Source: an uncultured Psychroserpens sp.
GTDB lineage: Bacteria > Bacteroidota > Bacteroidia > Flavobacteriales > Flavobacteriaceae
DNA length: 64,000 nucleotides
NCBI RefSeq assembly: GCF_947500255.1
Contig: NZ_CANMRL010000003.1
Location: 62,001-126,000 of the forward strand
Direction of reading: 5' to 3'
Both the position numbers and the translations under genes were made by a program. Position 1 is the stretch's first letter. Each line of letters begins with the position of its first letter. The notes beneath the pieces are model-generated. The model did no database searches and was not told the DNA's origin. It worked only from the letters and a program-made list of their open reading frames with translations. Shown here piece after piece: positions 1-8,341 of this stretch.

Positions 1-763
1 GGGTAAAATCATTGCAATTGCCAATCAAAAAGGAGGTGTTGGAAAAACAACGACTTCTGTAAATTTAGCAGCATCATTAGGAGTTCTAGAAAAAAAAGTC
101 TTGCTTATCGACGCAGATCCGCAGGCTAATGCAACTTCAGGACTTGGTATTGATGTCGAACAAGTTGAGATTGGAACCTACCAGTTATTAGAGCATACGG
201 CATCGGCCGAAGAATGCATTATAGAAACCGATTCACCTAATGTAGATATTATACCTGCTCATATCGACTTAGTTGCTATTGAAATTGAGCTAGTAGATAA
301 AGATGAACGCGAATATATGCTCAGAAAGGCTGTATCGCATTTAAAATCATCTTATGATTACATTTTAATCGACTGTGCTCCTTCTCTGGGATTATTAACT
401 TTAAATGCGCTTACTGCGTCAGATTCTGTTATTATTCCTATTCAGTGTGAATATTTTGCACTCGAAGGTTTAGGAAAATTATTGAATACTGTGAAAAGTG
501 TTCAAAAAATTCATAATACCGAGTTAGATATTGAAGGAATGCTACTTACAATGTTTGATCAACGACTACGTTTATCAAATCAGGTAGTAGAAGAAGTACA
601 AAAGCATTTTAGTGATATGGTTTTTGAAACCATTATTCAAAGAAATGTAAGACTAGGCGAAGCACCAAGCTATGGAGAAAGTATCATTAAATATGATGTG
701 AGTAGTAAAGGTGCTACAAATTATTTAAGTTTAGCAAAAGAAATAATAAACAAGAACTCATAA
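1..763 (+). CDS. parA: ParA/Soj chromosome partitioning ATPase (start codon cut by window edge)
   Basis: This is a Walker-type ParA ATPase that works with ParB to segregate replicated origins. Reading from base 2 gives GKIIAIANQKGGVGKTT, so the first base of the window is most likely the G of an ATG start and only two bases are missing. With that Met the protein is 254 residues, the usual Soj size. The deviant Walker A motif KGGVGKTT lies near residues 11-18 and the LLIDADPQAN signature follows. The later LIDCAPSLG motif matches Walker B and the switch region. The stop codon overlaps the parB start (TAATG), so the two genes are translationally coupled. A start further downstream would remove Walker A and is not credible. 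Confidence 0.97.
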   Translation, partial: GKIIAIANQKGGVGKTTTSVNLAASLGVLEKKVLLIDADPQANATSGLGIDVEQVEIGTYQLLEHTASAEECIIETDSPNVDIIPAHIDLVAIEIELVDKDEREYMLRKAVSHLKSSYDYILIDCAPSLGLLTLNALTASDSVIIPIQCEYFALEGLGKLLNTVKSVQKIHNTELDIEGMLLTMFDQRLRLSNQVVEEVQKHFSDMVFETIIQRNVRLGEAPSYGESIIKYDVSSKGATNYLSLAKEIINKNS

Positions 764-1662
764 TGGCGAAGGCAACAAAAAAACAAGCATTAGGTAGAGG
801 TTTATCTGCATTGTTGAAAGATCCTTCTAATGATATAAAATCTGCAAATGATAAAAATGCAGATACTATTATTGGCAATATTGTAGAACTAGATATAGAG
901 GCCATTGAAATTAATCCGTTTCAACCACGTACCAATTTCAATGAAGAAACCTTACGTGAATTAGCATCATCTATAAAAGAGTTGGGTGTTATACAACCAA
1001 TTACAGTTAGAAAATTGGAATTCAATAAATTTCAATTGGTATCTGGAGAACGTCGTTTTAGAGCTTCAAAATTAATTGGTTTAAAAACTATTCCTGCCTA
1101 CATACGTATTGCCAATGACCAAGAGTCGTTAGAAATGGCTCTGGTGGAAAATATTCAACGCCAAGATTTAGATCCTATTGAAATTGCACTTTCCTATCAG
1201 CGATTAATTGATGAGATTGCTTTAACGCAAGAACAAATGAGTGAGCGTGTAGGAAAAAAGCGTTCTACGATAGCTAACTATTTACGATTGTTAAAATTAG
1301 ATCCAATCATTCAAACTGGTATGCGCGACGGGTTTATTTCTATGGGTCATGGTCGTGCGATAATCAATATTGAGGATCAAAATGTTCAGTTAGATATCTA
1401 TGAAAAGATCATTACTGATAAATTATCTGTTAGAGCTACTGAAGCCCTAGTTAAAAATTACCACAACCCAACAGCCAAAAAACCTTCTGAAAGCCAAGAA
1501 CTACCTAAATTTGTTAAAAAAGGCATAAAAGAATTTTCAGAATACTTTGGCCACAAAATTGGCGTTAAACTATCTAAGAATGGTAAAGGTCAAATAACAA
1601 TTCCGTTCCATTCTGAAGAAGATTTCAATCGTATTAAAAAACTAGTGCAACGTGCTAAATAA
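763..1662 (+). CDS. parB: ParB/Spo0J chromosome partitioning protein
   Basis: This is the DNA-binding and CTP-dependent clamp protein that loads at parS sites and stimulates ParA. The 299-residue protein has the expected order: a basic N-terminal segment (GRGLSALL, about 11-18) for ParA contact, the ParB/Srx domain with NPFQPR (51-56) and the CTP-binding GERRFR (95-100), then a helix-turn-helix region (about 130-190), and a C-terminal dimerisation part. The start overlaps the parA stop by one base. The 3' end overlaps the next gene by 11 bases. I saw no convincing parS palindrome inside the window, so the binding sites are presumably elsewhere near the origin. Confidence 0.97.
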   Translation: MAKATKKQALGRGLSALLKDPSNDIKSANDKNADTIIGNIVELDIEAIEINPFQPRTNFNEETLRELASSIKELGVIQPITVRKLEFNKFQLVSGERRFRASKLIGLKTIPAYIRIANDQESLEMALVENIQRQDLDPIEIALSYQRLIDEIALTQEQMSERVGKKRSTIANYLRLLKLDPIIQTGMRDGFISMGHGRAIINIEDQNVQLDIYEKIITDKLSVRATEALVKNYHNPTAKKPSESQELPKFVKKGIKEFSEYFGHKIGVKLSKNGKGQITIPFHSEEDFNRIKKLVQRAK

Positions 1663-2248
1663 ATTAGTCTACAGCTTATTTTTTTCTCTTTTTTTCAGTG
1701 GTGTGATTTTCGCTCAAGAAAATAAAAAAACTGAAGACATTAATTCTGATTTAGTAGTTGTCAAAGATTCTATTAAAACGAAAAGAGAGCCTCTTAATGT
1801 TTTAGCTCCTTCAAAAGCTGCGTTTTATTCTGCTATTCTTCCTGGTTTGGGACAAGCCTACAACAAAAAGTATTGGAAAATCCCAATAGCTTACGCTTTG
1901 ATTGGTACGCCATTATATTTATATATCAAAAACGATAAAGACTATAACTTATATCGTGATGCCTATAAAAGACGTTTGGCTGGGTTTGGTCAAGGTTCTG
2001 AAGGTGACCCTTTTCCAAATGTATCAAATGACGGACTTATAAGAGCTCAACAGCAGTTACGACGAAACAAAGAATTAGCCCTATTAATAACTATAGGAAT
2101 GTATGCTCTAAATATTATCGACGCTAATGTTGATGCACATTTACTGCAATTTAATGTGGATGAAGACCTATCGTTACGACCACATTTTAAATACAACCAA
2201 ATGGAAAATAATACGGATTTAGGTTTTACATTGAATTTCAAATTCTGA
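1652..2248 (+). CDS. DUF5683 domain protein, secreted or membrane-associated
   Basis: This 198-residue protein is of the DUF5683 type, common in Bacteroidota and of unknown function. It starts at a GTG inside the end of parB (11-base overlap). The start is supported by a clear signal peptide: a hydrophobic run rich in Leu and Phe ending near FAQ (residues 20-22). The conserved core is around 53-100, with AAFYSAILPGLGQAYNKKYW followed by a hydrophobic segment and a second hydrophobic helix near 140. The gene sits between parB and dapB with almost no spacing, so it is probably co-transcribed. The location suggests an envelope role, but that is inference. Confidence 0.85.
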   Translation: MLNKLVYSLFFSLFFSGVIFAQENKKTEDINSDLVVVKDSIKTKREPLNVLAPSKAAFYSAILPGLGQAYNKKYWKIPIAYALIGTPLYLYIKNDKDYNLYRDAYKRRLAGFGQGSEGDPFPNVSNDGLIRAQQQLRRNKELALLITIGMYALNIIDANVDAHLLQFNVDEDLSLRPHFKYNQMENNTDLGFTLNFKF

Positions 2249-2251
2249 CGT

Positions 2252-2953
2252 ATGAATATCGCATTATTAGGTTACGGAAAAATGGGAAAAGCAATTGAAA
2301 AAATTGCCTTAGAACGTGGACATGATATAACTTTAAAAGTTTCCAGTTCTACTAAAGATTTCATATTAGATGATATTGATGTTGCTATCGATTTTAGCCT
2401 GCCATCTACTGCTGTTGCTAACATCACCAAATGTTTTAATGCCAATGTACCTGTGATTTCTGGAACAACTGGATGGTTAGACCAATATGATGATATGATA
2501 TCGCTTTGCTCATCTAAAAAAGGCACCTTTTTATACGCCTCAAATTTTAGTCTTGGTGTTAATATTTTTTTCGAGATCAATAAGACTCTAGCTAAACTCA
2601 TGCGAAGTTTACCAGACTATAAAACAAGTATAGAAGAAATTCATCATACACAAAAACTAGACGCTCCAAGTGGTACTGCAATTACGTTGGCAGATGACAT
2701 TATTGAGCGAACTAATTATAAAAATTGGAGCTTGGATGCACCAAAACAAAATGAGATTGGTATTTTAGCAAAACGTATTGAAAATGTGCCTGGCACACAT
2801 GAGATTAATTATGATTCTGAAGTAGATAGTATACAAATAAAACACACGGCTCATAGTAGACAGGGCTTTGCTTTAGGTGCTGTTATTGCTGCAGAATATG
2901 TTCATGATAAAAAAGGAATATTTACAATGAAAGATGTATTAAATATAAGTTAA
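2252..2953 (+). CDS. dapB: 4-hydroxy-tetrahydrodipicolinate reductase
   Basis: DapB reduces 4-hydroxy-tetrahydrodipicolinate with NAD(P)H, a step to diaminopimelate and lysine and therefore to peptidoglycan. The 233-residue protein begins with the dinucleotide-binding motif GYGKMG (about 7-12). It contains DVAIDFS, the GTTGW motif near residue 71 and the catalytic HHTQKLDAPSGTA segment near residues 130-142. It is shorter than the E. coli enzyme (273 residues), as in many Bacteroidota. Only three bases separate it from the DUF5683 gene, so it belongs to the parAB-lepB run. Confidence 0.97.
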   Translation: MNIALLGYGKMGKAIEKIALERGHDITLKVSSSTKDFILDDIDVAIDFSLPSTAVANITKCFNANVPVISGTTGWLDQYDDMISLCSSKKGTFLYASNFSLGVNIFFEINKTLAKLMRSLPDYKTSIEEIHHTQKLDAPSGTAITLADDIIERTNYKNWSLDAPKQNEIGILAKRIENVPGTHEINYDSEVDSIQIKHTAHSRQGFALGAVIAAEYVHDKKGIFTMKDVLNIS

Positions 2954-3013
2954 CATTAGTATTTGATGTAACATTGTCTAATACAATTCAACTTACAACA
3001 CAAACAAAAAACT

Positions 3014-4732
3014 ATGACTATCACTGAGTGGTTAATATTTATTCTAGTAATTCAAGTTATACACGGACTTGGAACATGGAAATTATACGTAAAAGCAGGA
3101 AGGAAAGCTTGGGAAGCTTTTGTACCTGTATATAATGCAGTAATTTTAATGAAGATTATAAAGCGTCCTTGGTGGTGGACGATTTTACTATTTGTACCCA
3201 TAGTGAACTTGATTATGTTTATTATCGTTTGGGTAGAAACAGCCCGAAGTTTTGGGAAAAATCAGTATCTCGATACCTTTTTAGCCGTTATCACTTTAGG
3301 GTTTTATAACTATTACCTTAATTATGCAACAGATGTTAGCTATGTACAGGACAGAGACATAAACCCAAAGTCTAGTTCAGGTGATTGGGTAAGCTCTATT
3401 TTATTTGCCATTGTGGCTGCCACCATTGTACACACTTATTTTGTGCAACCGTTTACCATACCAAGTTCATCTCTTGAAAAATCCTTATTGGTAGGTGATT
3501 TCTTGTTTGTTAGCAAAGTGCATTATGGTGCACGTATTCCAATGACTACTGTTGCCACTCCTATGGTACATGATACGATTCCTCTTGCAAAAGTTAAGTC
3601 ATACCTATACAATGATAAACTAGAAGAGAACAAATCCTCATTAAAGAACAAATTGCAACTGCCTTACATGAGAATTCCTGGTTTTGAAAGTATAGAACGT
3701 AATGACATTGTCGTTTTCAATCAACCTGCTGATACATTAGTCAACATGAACGACTTTACTCCTGATCGGAATTATTATAAGCCTATTGACAAACGAACGA
3801 ATTTAGTTAAACGTTGTGTTGGTGTTCCTGGTGATTCATTAGAAGTAAAAGGAGGTTATGTCTATATTAATGGTCAAAAAAATGAATTACCCGATCGTGC
3901 AAAATTACAGCACTACTATACTTGGGTATCAAAATCTAATATCACCCAAAATTTTGTTGACACTTATGAAATAGAGAATTTTTGGAGATTTTATAAAATA
4001 GAAAATCAATTGTGGGATGATCAGAGAGTAAAAGATTATTTAGCTGAGGAAGATAGATCGTACTTAAAAGAATCATCAAGAGATTCTCTTATGACTGAGG
4101 TTGTCGGTTACATACAATACGATGACATGATAAAATTAAGGATGAAGCCTGTTGAGAATAAATTTAATATAAACCTTACTGCAGAAAATGCTGACAAAAT
4201 TAAAAGCTTATCAAATACAGTATCACTCAATCAATTCTCTCATCAGTTAAGAAACCCAACTGTTTTTCCTCATAATCCACAATACAATTGGAATTATGAT
4301 AATTTCGGACCTGTTTATATTCCAAAAAAGGGAGAAACTATTGAACTAAACATGGAAGTTTTACCACTTTATAAACGTTTGATCTCAGAGTATGAAGGTA
4401 AAAAAGTAACGACACGTGGTAATCAAATTCTAATTGAAGGAGAACCAACGACATCTTATACTTTCGATCAAGACTACTACTGGATGATGGGAGATAATAG
4501 AAACAATTCCATCGATTCTCGAGGTTGGGGATATGTTCCTTTTGACCACGTTGTTGGTAAACCTGTATTTATATGGATGAGTTGGGATGGTATTAAAAAT
4601 CCGCGTTGGGAACGCTGGTTTACAACAGTTGGAGGCTCAGGTAAACCTGTATCATACTTAATTCCGTTTTTAGTGCTCATAGCTGCTTGGATTGGATACA
4701 GTAAATGGCGTAAGAAGAAAAAAGCAAAATAA
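3014..4732 (+). CDS. lepB: signal peptidase I with N-terminal DUF5684-like region and large insert
   Basis: This membrane protease removes Sec signal peptides. The protein is 572 residues, much longer than E. coli LepB (324). Residues 1-110 form a multi-helix DUF5684-like region. A further membrane helix (about 125-145) leads to IPSSSLEKSLLVGD, placing the catalytic Ser at 153. The general base Lys lies in LVKRCVGVPGD, at about 266. The conserved MGDNRNNSIDSRGWGYVP box is at about 492-509. Between the Lys box and the final box lie about 150 residues of insert. A final hydrophobic helix (about 547-563) followed by a Lys-rich tail ends the protein. All catalytic elements are present, so activity is expected. 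Confidence 0.95.
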   Translation: MTITEWLIFILVIQVIHGLGTWKLYVKAGRKAWEAFVPVYNAVILMKIIKRPWWWTILLFVPIVNLIMFIIVWVETARSFGKNQYLDTFLAVITLGFYNYYLNYATDVSYVQDRDINPKSSSGDWVSSILFAIVAATIVHTYFVQPFTIPSSSLEKSLLVGDFLFVSKVHYGARIPMTTVATPMVHDTIPLAKVKSYLYNDKLEENKSSLKNKLQLPYMRIPGFESIERNDIVVFNQPADTLVNMNDFTPDRNYYKPIDKRTNLVKRCVGVPGDSLEVKGGYVYINGQKNELPDRAKLQHYYTWVSKSNITQNFVDTYEIENFWRFYKIENQLWDDQRVKDYLAEEDRSYLKESSRDSLMTEVVGYIQYDDMIKLRMKPVENKFNINLTAENADKIKSLSNTVSLNQFSHQLRNPTVFPHNPQYNWNYDNFGPVYIPKKGETIELNMEVLPLYKRLISEYEGKKVTTRGNQILIEGEPTTSYTFDQDYYWMMGDNRNNSIDSRGWGYVPFDHVVGKPVFIWMSWDGIKNPRWERWFTTVGGSGKPVSYLIPFLVLIAAWIGYSKWRKKKKAK

Positions 4733-4749
4733 GGTTTTATTTGTAGTAT

Positions 4750-5370
4750 ATGGACGTAGTATTACATCCAACATATTTTCCGAGTATGGCTCATTTTGTT
4801 GCTATGCTACAAGCAGATCGTATCATTTTTGAGGTCTGCGACAATTACCAAAAACAAACGTATAGAAATCGAGCATCAATTTTTGGTGCTAATGGTAAAC
4901 TAGATCTTAATGTTCCTGTTGTGTATTCTCAAAAGAATAGACAGCTATCAAAAGATGTCGCTATTTTCAATTCCGAAAATTGGCAAACGCAACATCTTAA
5001 ATCACTTGAGTCTGCCTACCGTACCTCTCCTTTCTTTGAATTCTATATTGATGATTTATTGCCTTTGTTTCAAACGGAATACAAAACGATAATGGCGTTT
5101 AACTTTACATGTATTGAAGCCGTTTTTGATTGTTTACAGCTACCTTTTTCCTATAATACAACTCAGCAATTCGATCCAGAACCAAAGGGAATTATTGATG
5201 CTAGAGGTTTAGTTAATAGCCGAAAAGAGATTCAGCAAAACCTCACACCTTATGCTCAGGTATTTGATTCCAAACATGGGTTTATTCCAAATCTTAGTAT
5301 TCTAGATTTACTATTTAACGAAGGTCCTAACACAGAGCTTTACCTCGAATCGCAAACCTTAAATCTGTAA
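4750..5370 (+). CDS. WbqC family protein
   Basis: This 206-residue protein matches the WbqC-like family, found near polysaccharide and envelope genes but without a settled reaction. Recognisable parts are the N-terminal VLHPTYFPSMAHFVAM segment, the TYRNRASIFGANGKLDLNVPV region, and the conserved HLKSLESAYRTSPFFEFY stretch around 80-97. There is no signal peptide, so it is probably cytoplasmic. It starts 17 bases after lepB and its stop overlaps the next start by one base (TAATG), which indicates a shared transcript. Confidence 0.87.
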   Translation: MDVVLHPTYFPSMAHFVAMLQADRIIFEVCDNYQKQTYRNRASIFGANGKLDLNVPVVYSQKNRQLSKDVAIFNSENWQTQHLKSLESAYRTSPFFEFYIDDLLPLFQTEYKTIMAFNFTCIEAVFDCLQLPFSYNTTQQFDPEPKGIIDARGLVNSRKEIQQNLTPYAQVFDSKHGFIPNLSILDLLFNEGPNTELYLESQTLNL

Positions 5371-5678
5371 TGTTACAACCTATTGTTCATTATGGGATTC
5401 ATTTCCTATTGCCACTAATAATTGCTTTAGTCTTTTTTAGAAAACAGTGGATTATTGCTTATCTCATTATGTTAGGTACTTTTATAATTGATCTAGATCA
5501 TATGTTAGCCAACCCCATGTTTGACCCAAATAGATGCAGTATTAACTTTCATCCGCTTCACTCCTACTACGCCATTGGTGTTTATGTACTTTTAGTAATT
5601 TGGAAAAAGACTAGACCTATTGGATTGGGTTTAGTCATACACATCATTGCAGACCAAGCAGATTGTTGGATGATGTAG
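5370..5678 (+). CDS. DUF6122 family small membrane protein
   Basis: This 102-residue protein is mostly hydrophobic, with three or four predicted membrane helices. Conserved polar residues sit between the helices: IHFLLP at the start, IDLDHMLANPMFDPNRCSIN in the middle, and HPLHSYY and HIIADQADCW near the end. The Asp/His-rich loops resemble the DUF6122 family, whose function is unknown. The clustered His and Asp residues suggest metal or substrate contact at the membrane, but that is inference. It is the last gene of the rightward run from parA and abuts the convergent nuclease-family gene with no spacer. Confidence 0.8.
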   Translation: MLQPIVHYGIHFLLPLIIALVFFRKQWIIAYLIMLGTFIIDLDHMLANPMFDPNRCSINFHPLHSYYAIGVYVLLVIWKKTRPIGLGLVIHIIADQADCWMM

Positions 5679-6698
5679 TTATTTGAGCTTAACCTTAGCC
5701 ATAATTGGATAATGATCGGAATATTTGACATCAAAGGTTTTAAAGGCATTAATTTCAAATCCGTCATCTACCAAAACAAAATCAATACGCACAGGAAAGA
5801 ATTTAAAATCAAAGGTTCTTCCGAATCCATTTCCAGCTTGCTCGAAGGCATCTTTTAAATCACCTTTAATTTCTTTATAGACATAAGAATATGCTGTATT
5901 GTTAAAATCACCACAGATAATCATTTGATATTTGCATTTGGATTGATGCTTTAAAAATAATTCAGCCTGTGATTGCTGCATCTTAAACGTAGAACTCACA
6001 CGATTAAATAAATTGCCAGAATCTTCTTTAGCTAAGCTTTCAACGTCGGAATTTATTCGCAACGATTCTAAATGTAAATTATAAACTCGTATGGTATCGT
6101 TTTTAACAATAACGTCGACGAATATGGCATTATTAGATGTATTGGGAAACTCTATCGAACCCGAATTAACAATAGGATACTTAGTTAAAATGGCTTGACC
6201 ACTCTTTACTTTATTACCTGTAATCTTTTCATATTTATGATAGCCATCAAAATGCATATCATCATCTCGCCTATATTCCTGCAAACACAAAATATCTGGT
6301 TGCTTTTCAGAAATAAAACTCAAAATATTCTCCTTTATATTCGGACTATCAATCCAATCAAAAATATTGAATAATCGAACATTATAGTTCATTACCGAAA
6401 GGTTTTGATGATCATCAACATTCTTCGACGATGAAAATTTGTAGAGAGAGAACACATAACTGTAACCAATTAAAAGCACAACCAAAGACACTAATAGTTG
6501 CTTCTTAACTTTGAGCAACCAATAAATTGTAAATAGAATATTAATAATGATTAAAAACGGTACAGCTAGACTGAGAACAGATAAAAAAGCAAACTTCTCT
6601 GGTTCGATATAAGGTAAAATGTAAGACAATAACAAAGCAAATGCCATCAACGAATTGACGATAAATATCAGCTTCTCATAACGTTTAAGTTTACGCAT
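5679..6698 (-). CDS. endonuclease/exonuclease/phosphatase family membrane protein
   Basis: The 339-residue protein has three hydrophobic segments in its first 100 residues, which would hold it in the inner membrane. An EEP-fold catalytic domain follows. The metal and catalytic motifs are visible in order: SVMNYNVRLFN, CLQEYR, VYNLHLESLR, MIICGDFNNTAYS and the final SDHYPIMA. This superfamily includes phosphodiesterases, sphingomyelinase-like enzymes and nucleases, and the substrate cannot be told here. It is the last gene of the mutL-rhomboid run, five bases after the second rhomboid, and its end meets the DUF6122 gene tail to tail. Confidence 0.88.
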   Translation of the reverse strand: MRKLKRYEKLIFIVNSLMAFALLLSYILPYIEPEKFAFLSVLSLAVPFLIIINILFTIYWLLKVKKQLLVSLVVLLIGYSYVFSLYKFSSSKNVDDHQNLSVMNYNVRLFNIFDWIDSPNIKENILSFISEKQPDILCLQEYRRDDDMHFDGYHKYEKITGNKVKSGQAILTKYPIVNSGSIEFPNTSNNAIFVDVIVKNDTIRVYNLHLESLRINSDVESLAKEDSGNLFNRVSSTFKMQQSQAELFLKHQSKCKYQMIICGDFNNTAYSYVYKEIKGDLKDAFEQAGNGFGRTFDFKFFPVRIDFVLVDDGFEINAFKTFDVKYSDHYPIMAKVKLK

Positions 6699-6703
6699 AT
6701 GGT

Positions 6704-7582
6704 TTAATCCTTACCTGCTTTAAATAAAAATGTCTTTTCTTCTTTAGTTAAACTTTCGTAACCACTTTTACTGATTTTATCTAGAATGAGGTCTACTTTT
6801 TTCTGATTATTAAACTCATTAAATTCGTCTTTATTATGACCAGCAAAAGGTTTCTTCTTATTTTTATGAACTGTCTTAAGTGGTGATTTTGGTTTGAACA
6901 CATTAGCTATCTTATCCATGAATCGTCCAAAACCTTCACCAATATCTTTTCCTTTTAACAATTGGGTAGCATATAGATAACCTAATAAAACACCACCTAA
7001 ATGTGCAACATTACCACCTTGATTATTTCCAAATAGACCAATGATATCAAATGCAACAAGGGCAACTCCAATATACCATAACTTAATTTTTACTGCAAAA
7101 AAACGGGCTTCACGATATGGCATATAAGCACAAATAAATATCAATAAAGCACGTACACCAGCCGATGCGCCAACAAGTGCCCCAGCATTAGCTAATACTA
7201 AACGTTCAGGCAAAATATTATAAATAGCTAAATATGCCAACCCGCCTGTTATAATCCCAAGGAAGTAAATATTTAAAGATTGCTTTCTTGGAAATATATT
7301 AACCATGGTTCTCGATACAAAATAGAGCACCAACATGTTAAAAAGGAGATGAAAAAAATCATAATGTGTGAATCCGTAAGTAATAATAGACCAAGGTCTA
7401 GTTAAGAACTCAAAGAAATCTTTTGGTAACTCAAGCCATGTCAACGTATTTCCTCTTGGTACTCTTCTTATAAGCATTAGTACCCAACCCAAGAAAAAAA
7501 TTCCAATGTTTACTGCTATAATCTTCTCAAAAACATTTAAGCGTTTAAGCTTGTCCTTAAAGTCGTAATTTAACGAAGTCAT
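6704..7582 (-). CDS. rhomboid family intramembrane serine protease (second of a pair)
   Basis: This is a six-helix rhomboid protease with a soluble basic tail. I chose the ATG at 7582, not the TTG at 7591, because it makes an ATGA overlap with the stop of the upstream rhomboid; the protein is then 292 residues. Family marks are the HLLFNMLVLYFV helix, the nucleophile region LVGASAGVRALL, and the catalytic His in NVAHLGGVLLGY. The Ser is followed by Ala-Gly, whereas the usual motif is GxSG; the Ser itself is kept. About 90 hydrophilic Lys-rich residues follow the last helix. Its substrate is unknown. Co-translation with the neighbouring rhomboid suggests they act together. Confidence 0.9.
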   Translation of the reverse strand: MTSLNYDFKDKLKRLNVFEKIIAVNIGIFFLGWVLMLIRRVPRGNTLTWLELPKDFFEFLTRPWSIITYGFTHYDFFHLLFNMLVLYFVSRTMVNIFPRKQSLNIYFLGIITGGLAYLAIYNILPERLVLANAGALVGASAGVRALLIFICAYMPYREARFFAVKIKLWYIGVALVAFDIIGLFGNNQGGNVAHLGGVLLGYLYATQLLKGKDIGEGFGRFMDKIANVFKPKSPLKTVHKNKKKPFAGHNKDEFNEFNNQKKVDLILDKISKSGYESLTKEEKTFLFKAGKD

Positions 7583-8334
7583 CGATCCCAACGGTTTTTG
7601 TTAAACTGTGTTTTCTTCCAATACCACATAATTAAGAAGCCCGTAATAGCACCTCCAACGTGAGCCATATAGGCTGTATTACTTGGACTAAAGAATGATC
7701 GGCCTGTTATAGCAGATATAATATCAAGAATAATGATTCCTGGAATAAAATATTTAGCTTTTATTGGAATAGGAAAAAAGATCAACATCAATTTCGCTTC
7801 AGGATTCATCATCCCAAAAGCAGCCAAAACCCCCATAATACATCCTGAGGCACCTACCATAGATGCGTTATAAGAACTAAAAGCATCTTGAGCTAAACTC
7901 AATTGCGCTGCAGACAAATTCACAACCTGTTTGTTAGTTGTAAACATTTCTATTAACTGAGAATCAGTTATACCAGATGCGATTAATTCAGAATAGGCAG
8001 GCAAATAGTTGAAATAATAATACCCTACTTGAAATAATACAGCTCCCAAACCAGCAGAGATATATAAAAATAAAAATTTCTTAGACCCTAATTGTGTTTC
8101 TACAGCCGTTCCAAACATCCATAATGCGAACATATTAAAGAATATATGTACTGGTCCACCATGCATGAACATGTGTGTGAAAATTTGCCATGGTTTAAAC
8201 AACTCATTTTCTGGGAAATACATTGAAAACCAATGGTAAAACAATTCACCATTACCCAAAGTTAATGTTCCAATAAACATGATAACGTTTATAATGAGCA
8301 AATGTTTAACCGTATCTGTAATACCTCTTATCAT
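7579..8334 (-). CDS. rhomboid family intramembrane serine protease (first of a pair)
   Basis: This 251-residue multi-spanning membrane protein has all the usual rhomboid marks: the HMFMHGGPVHIFFNMFALWMFG region, the nucleophile Ser in VGASGCIMGVLAA and the catalytic His in YMAHVGGAITGFL. It lacks the long soluble tail of its partner. It lies seven bases downstream of mutL and overlaps the second rhomboid start by four bases. Rhomboids cleave membrane proteins within the bilayer; no substrate is evident nearby. Confidence 0.94.
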   Translation of the reverse strand: MIRGITDTVKHLLIINVIMFIGTLTLGNGELFYHWFSMYFPENELFKPWQIFTHMFMHGGPVHIFFNMFALWMFGTAVETQLGSKKFLFLYISAGLGAVLFQVGYYYFNYLPAYSELIASGITDSQLIEMFTTNKQVVNLSAAQLSLAQDAFSSYNASMVGASGCIMGVLAAFGMMNPEAKLMLIFFPIPIKAKYFIPGIIILDIISAITGRSFFSPSNTAYMAHVGGAITGFLIMWYWKKTQFNKNRWDR

Positions 8335-8341
8335 ATATTAT

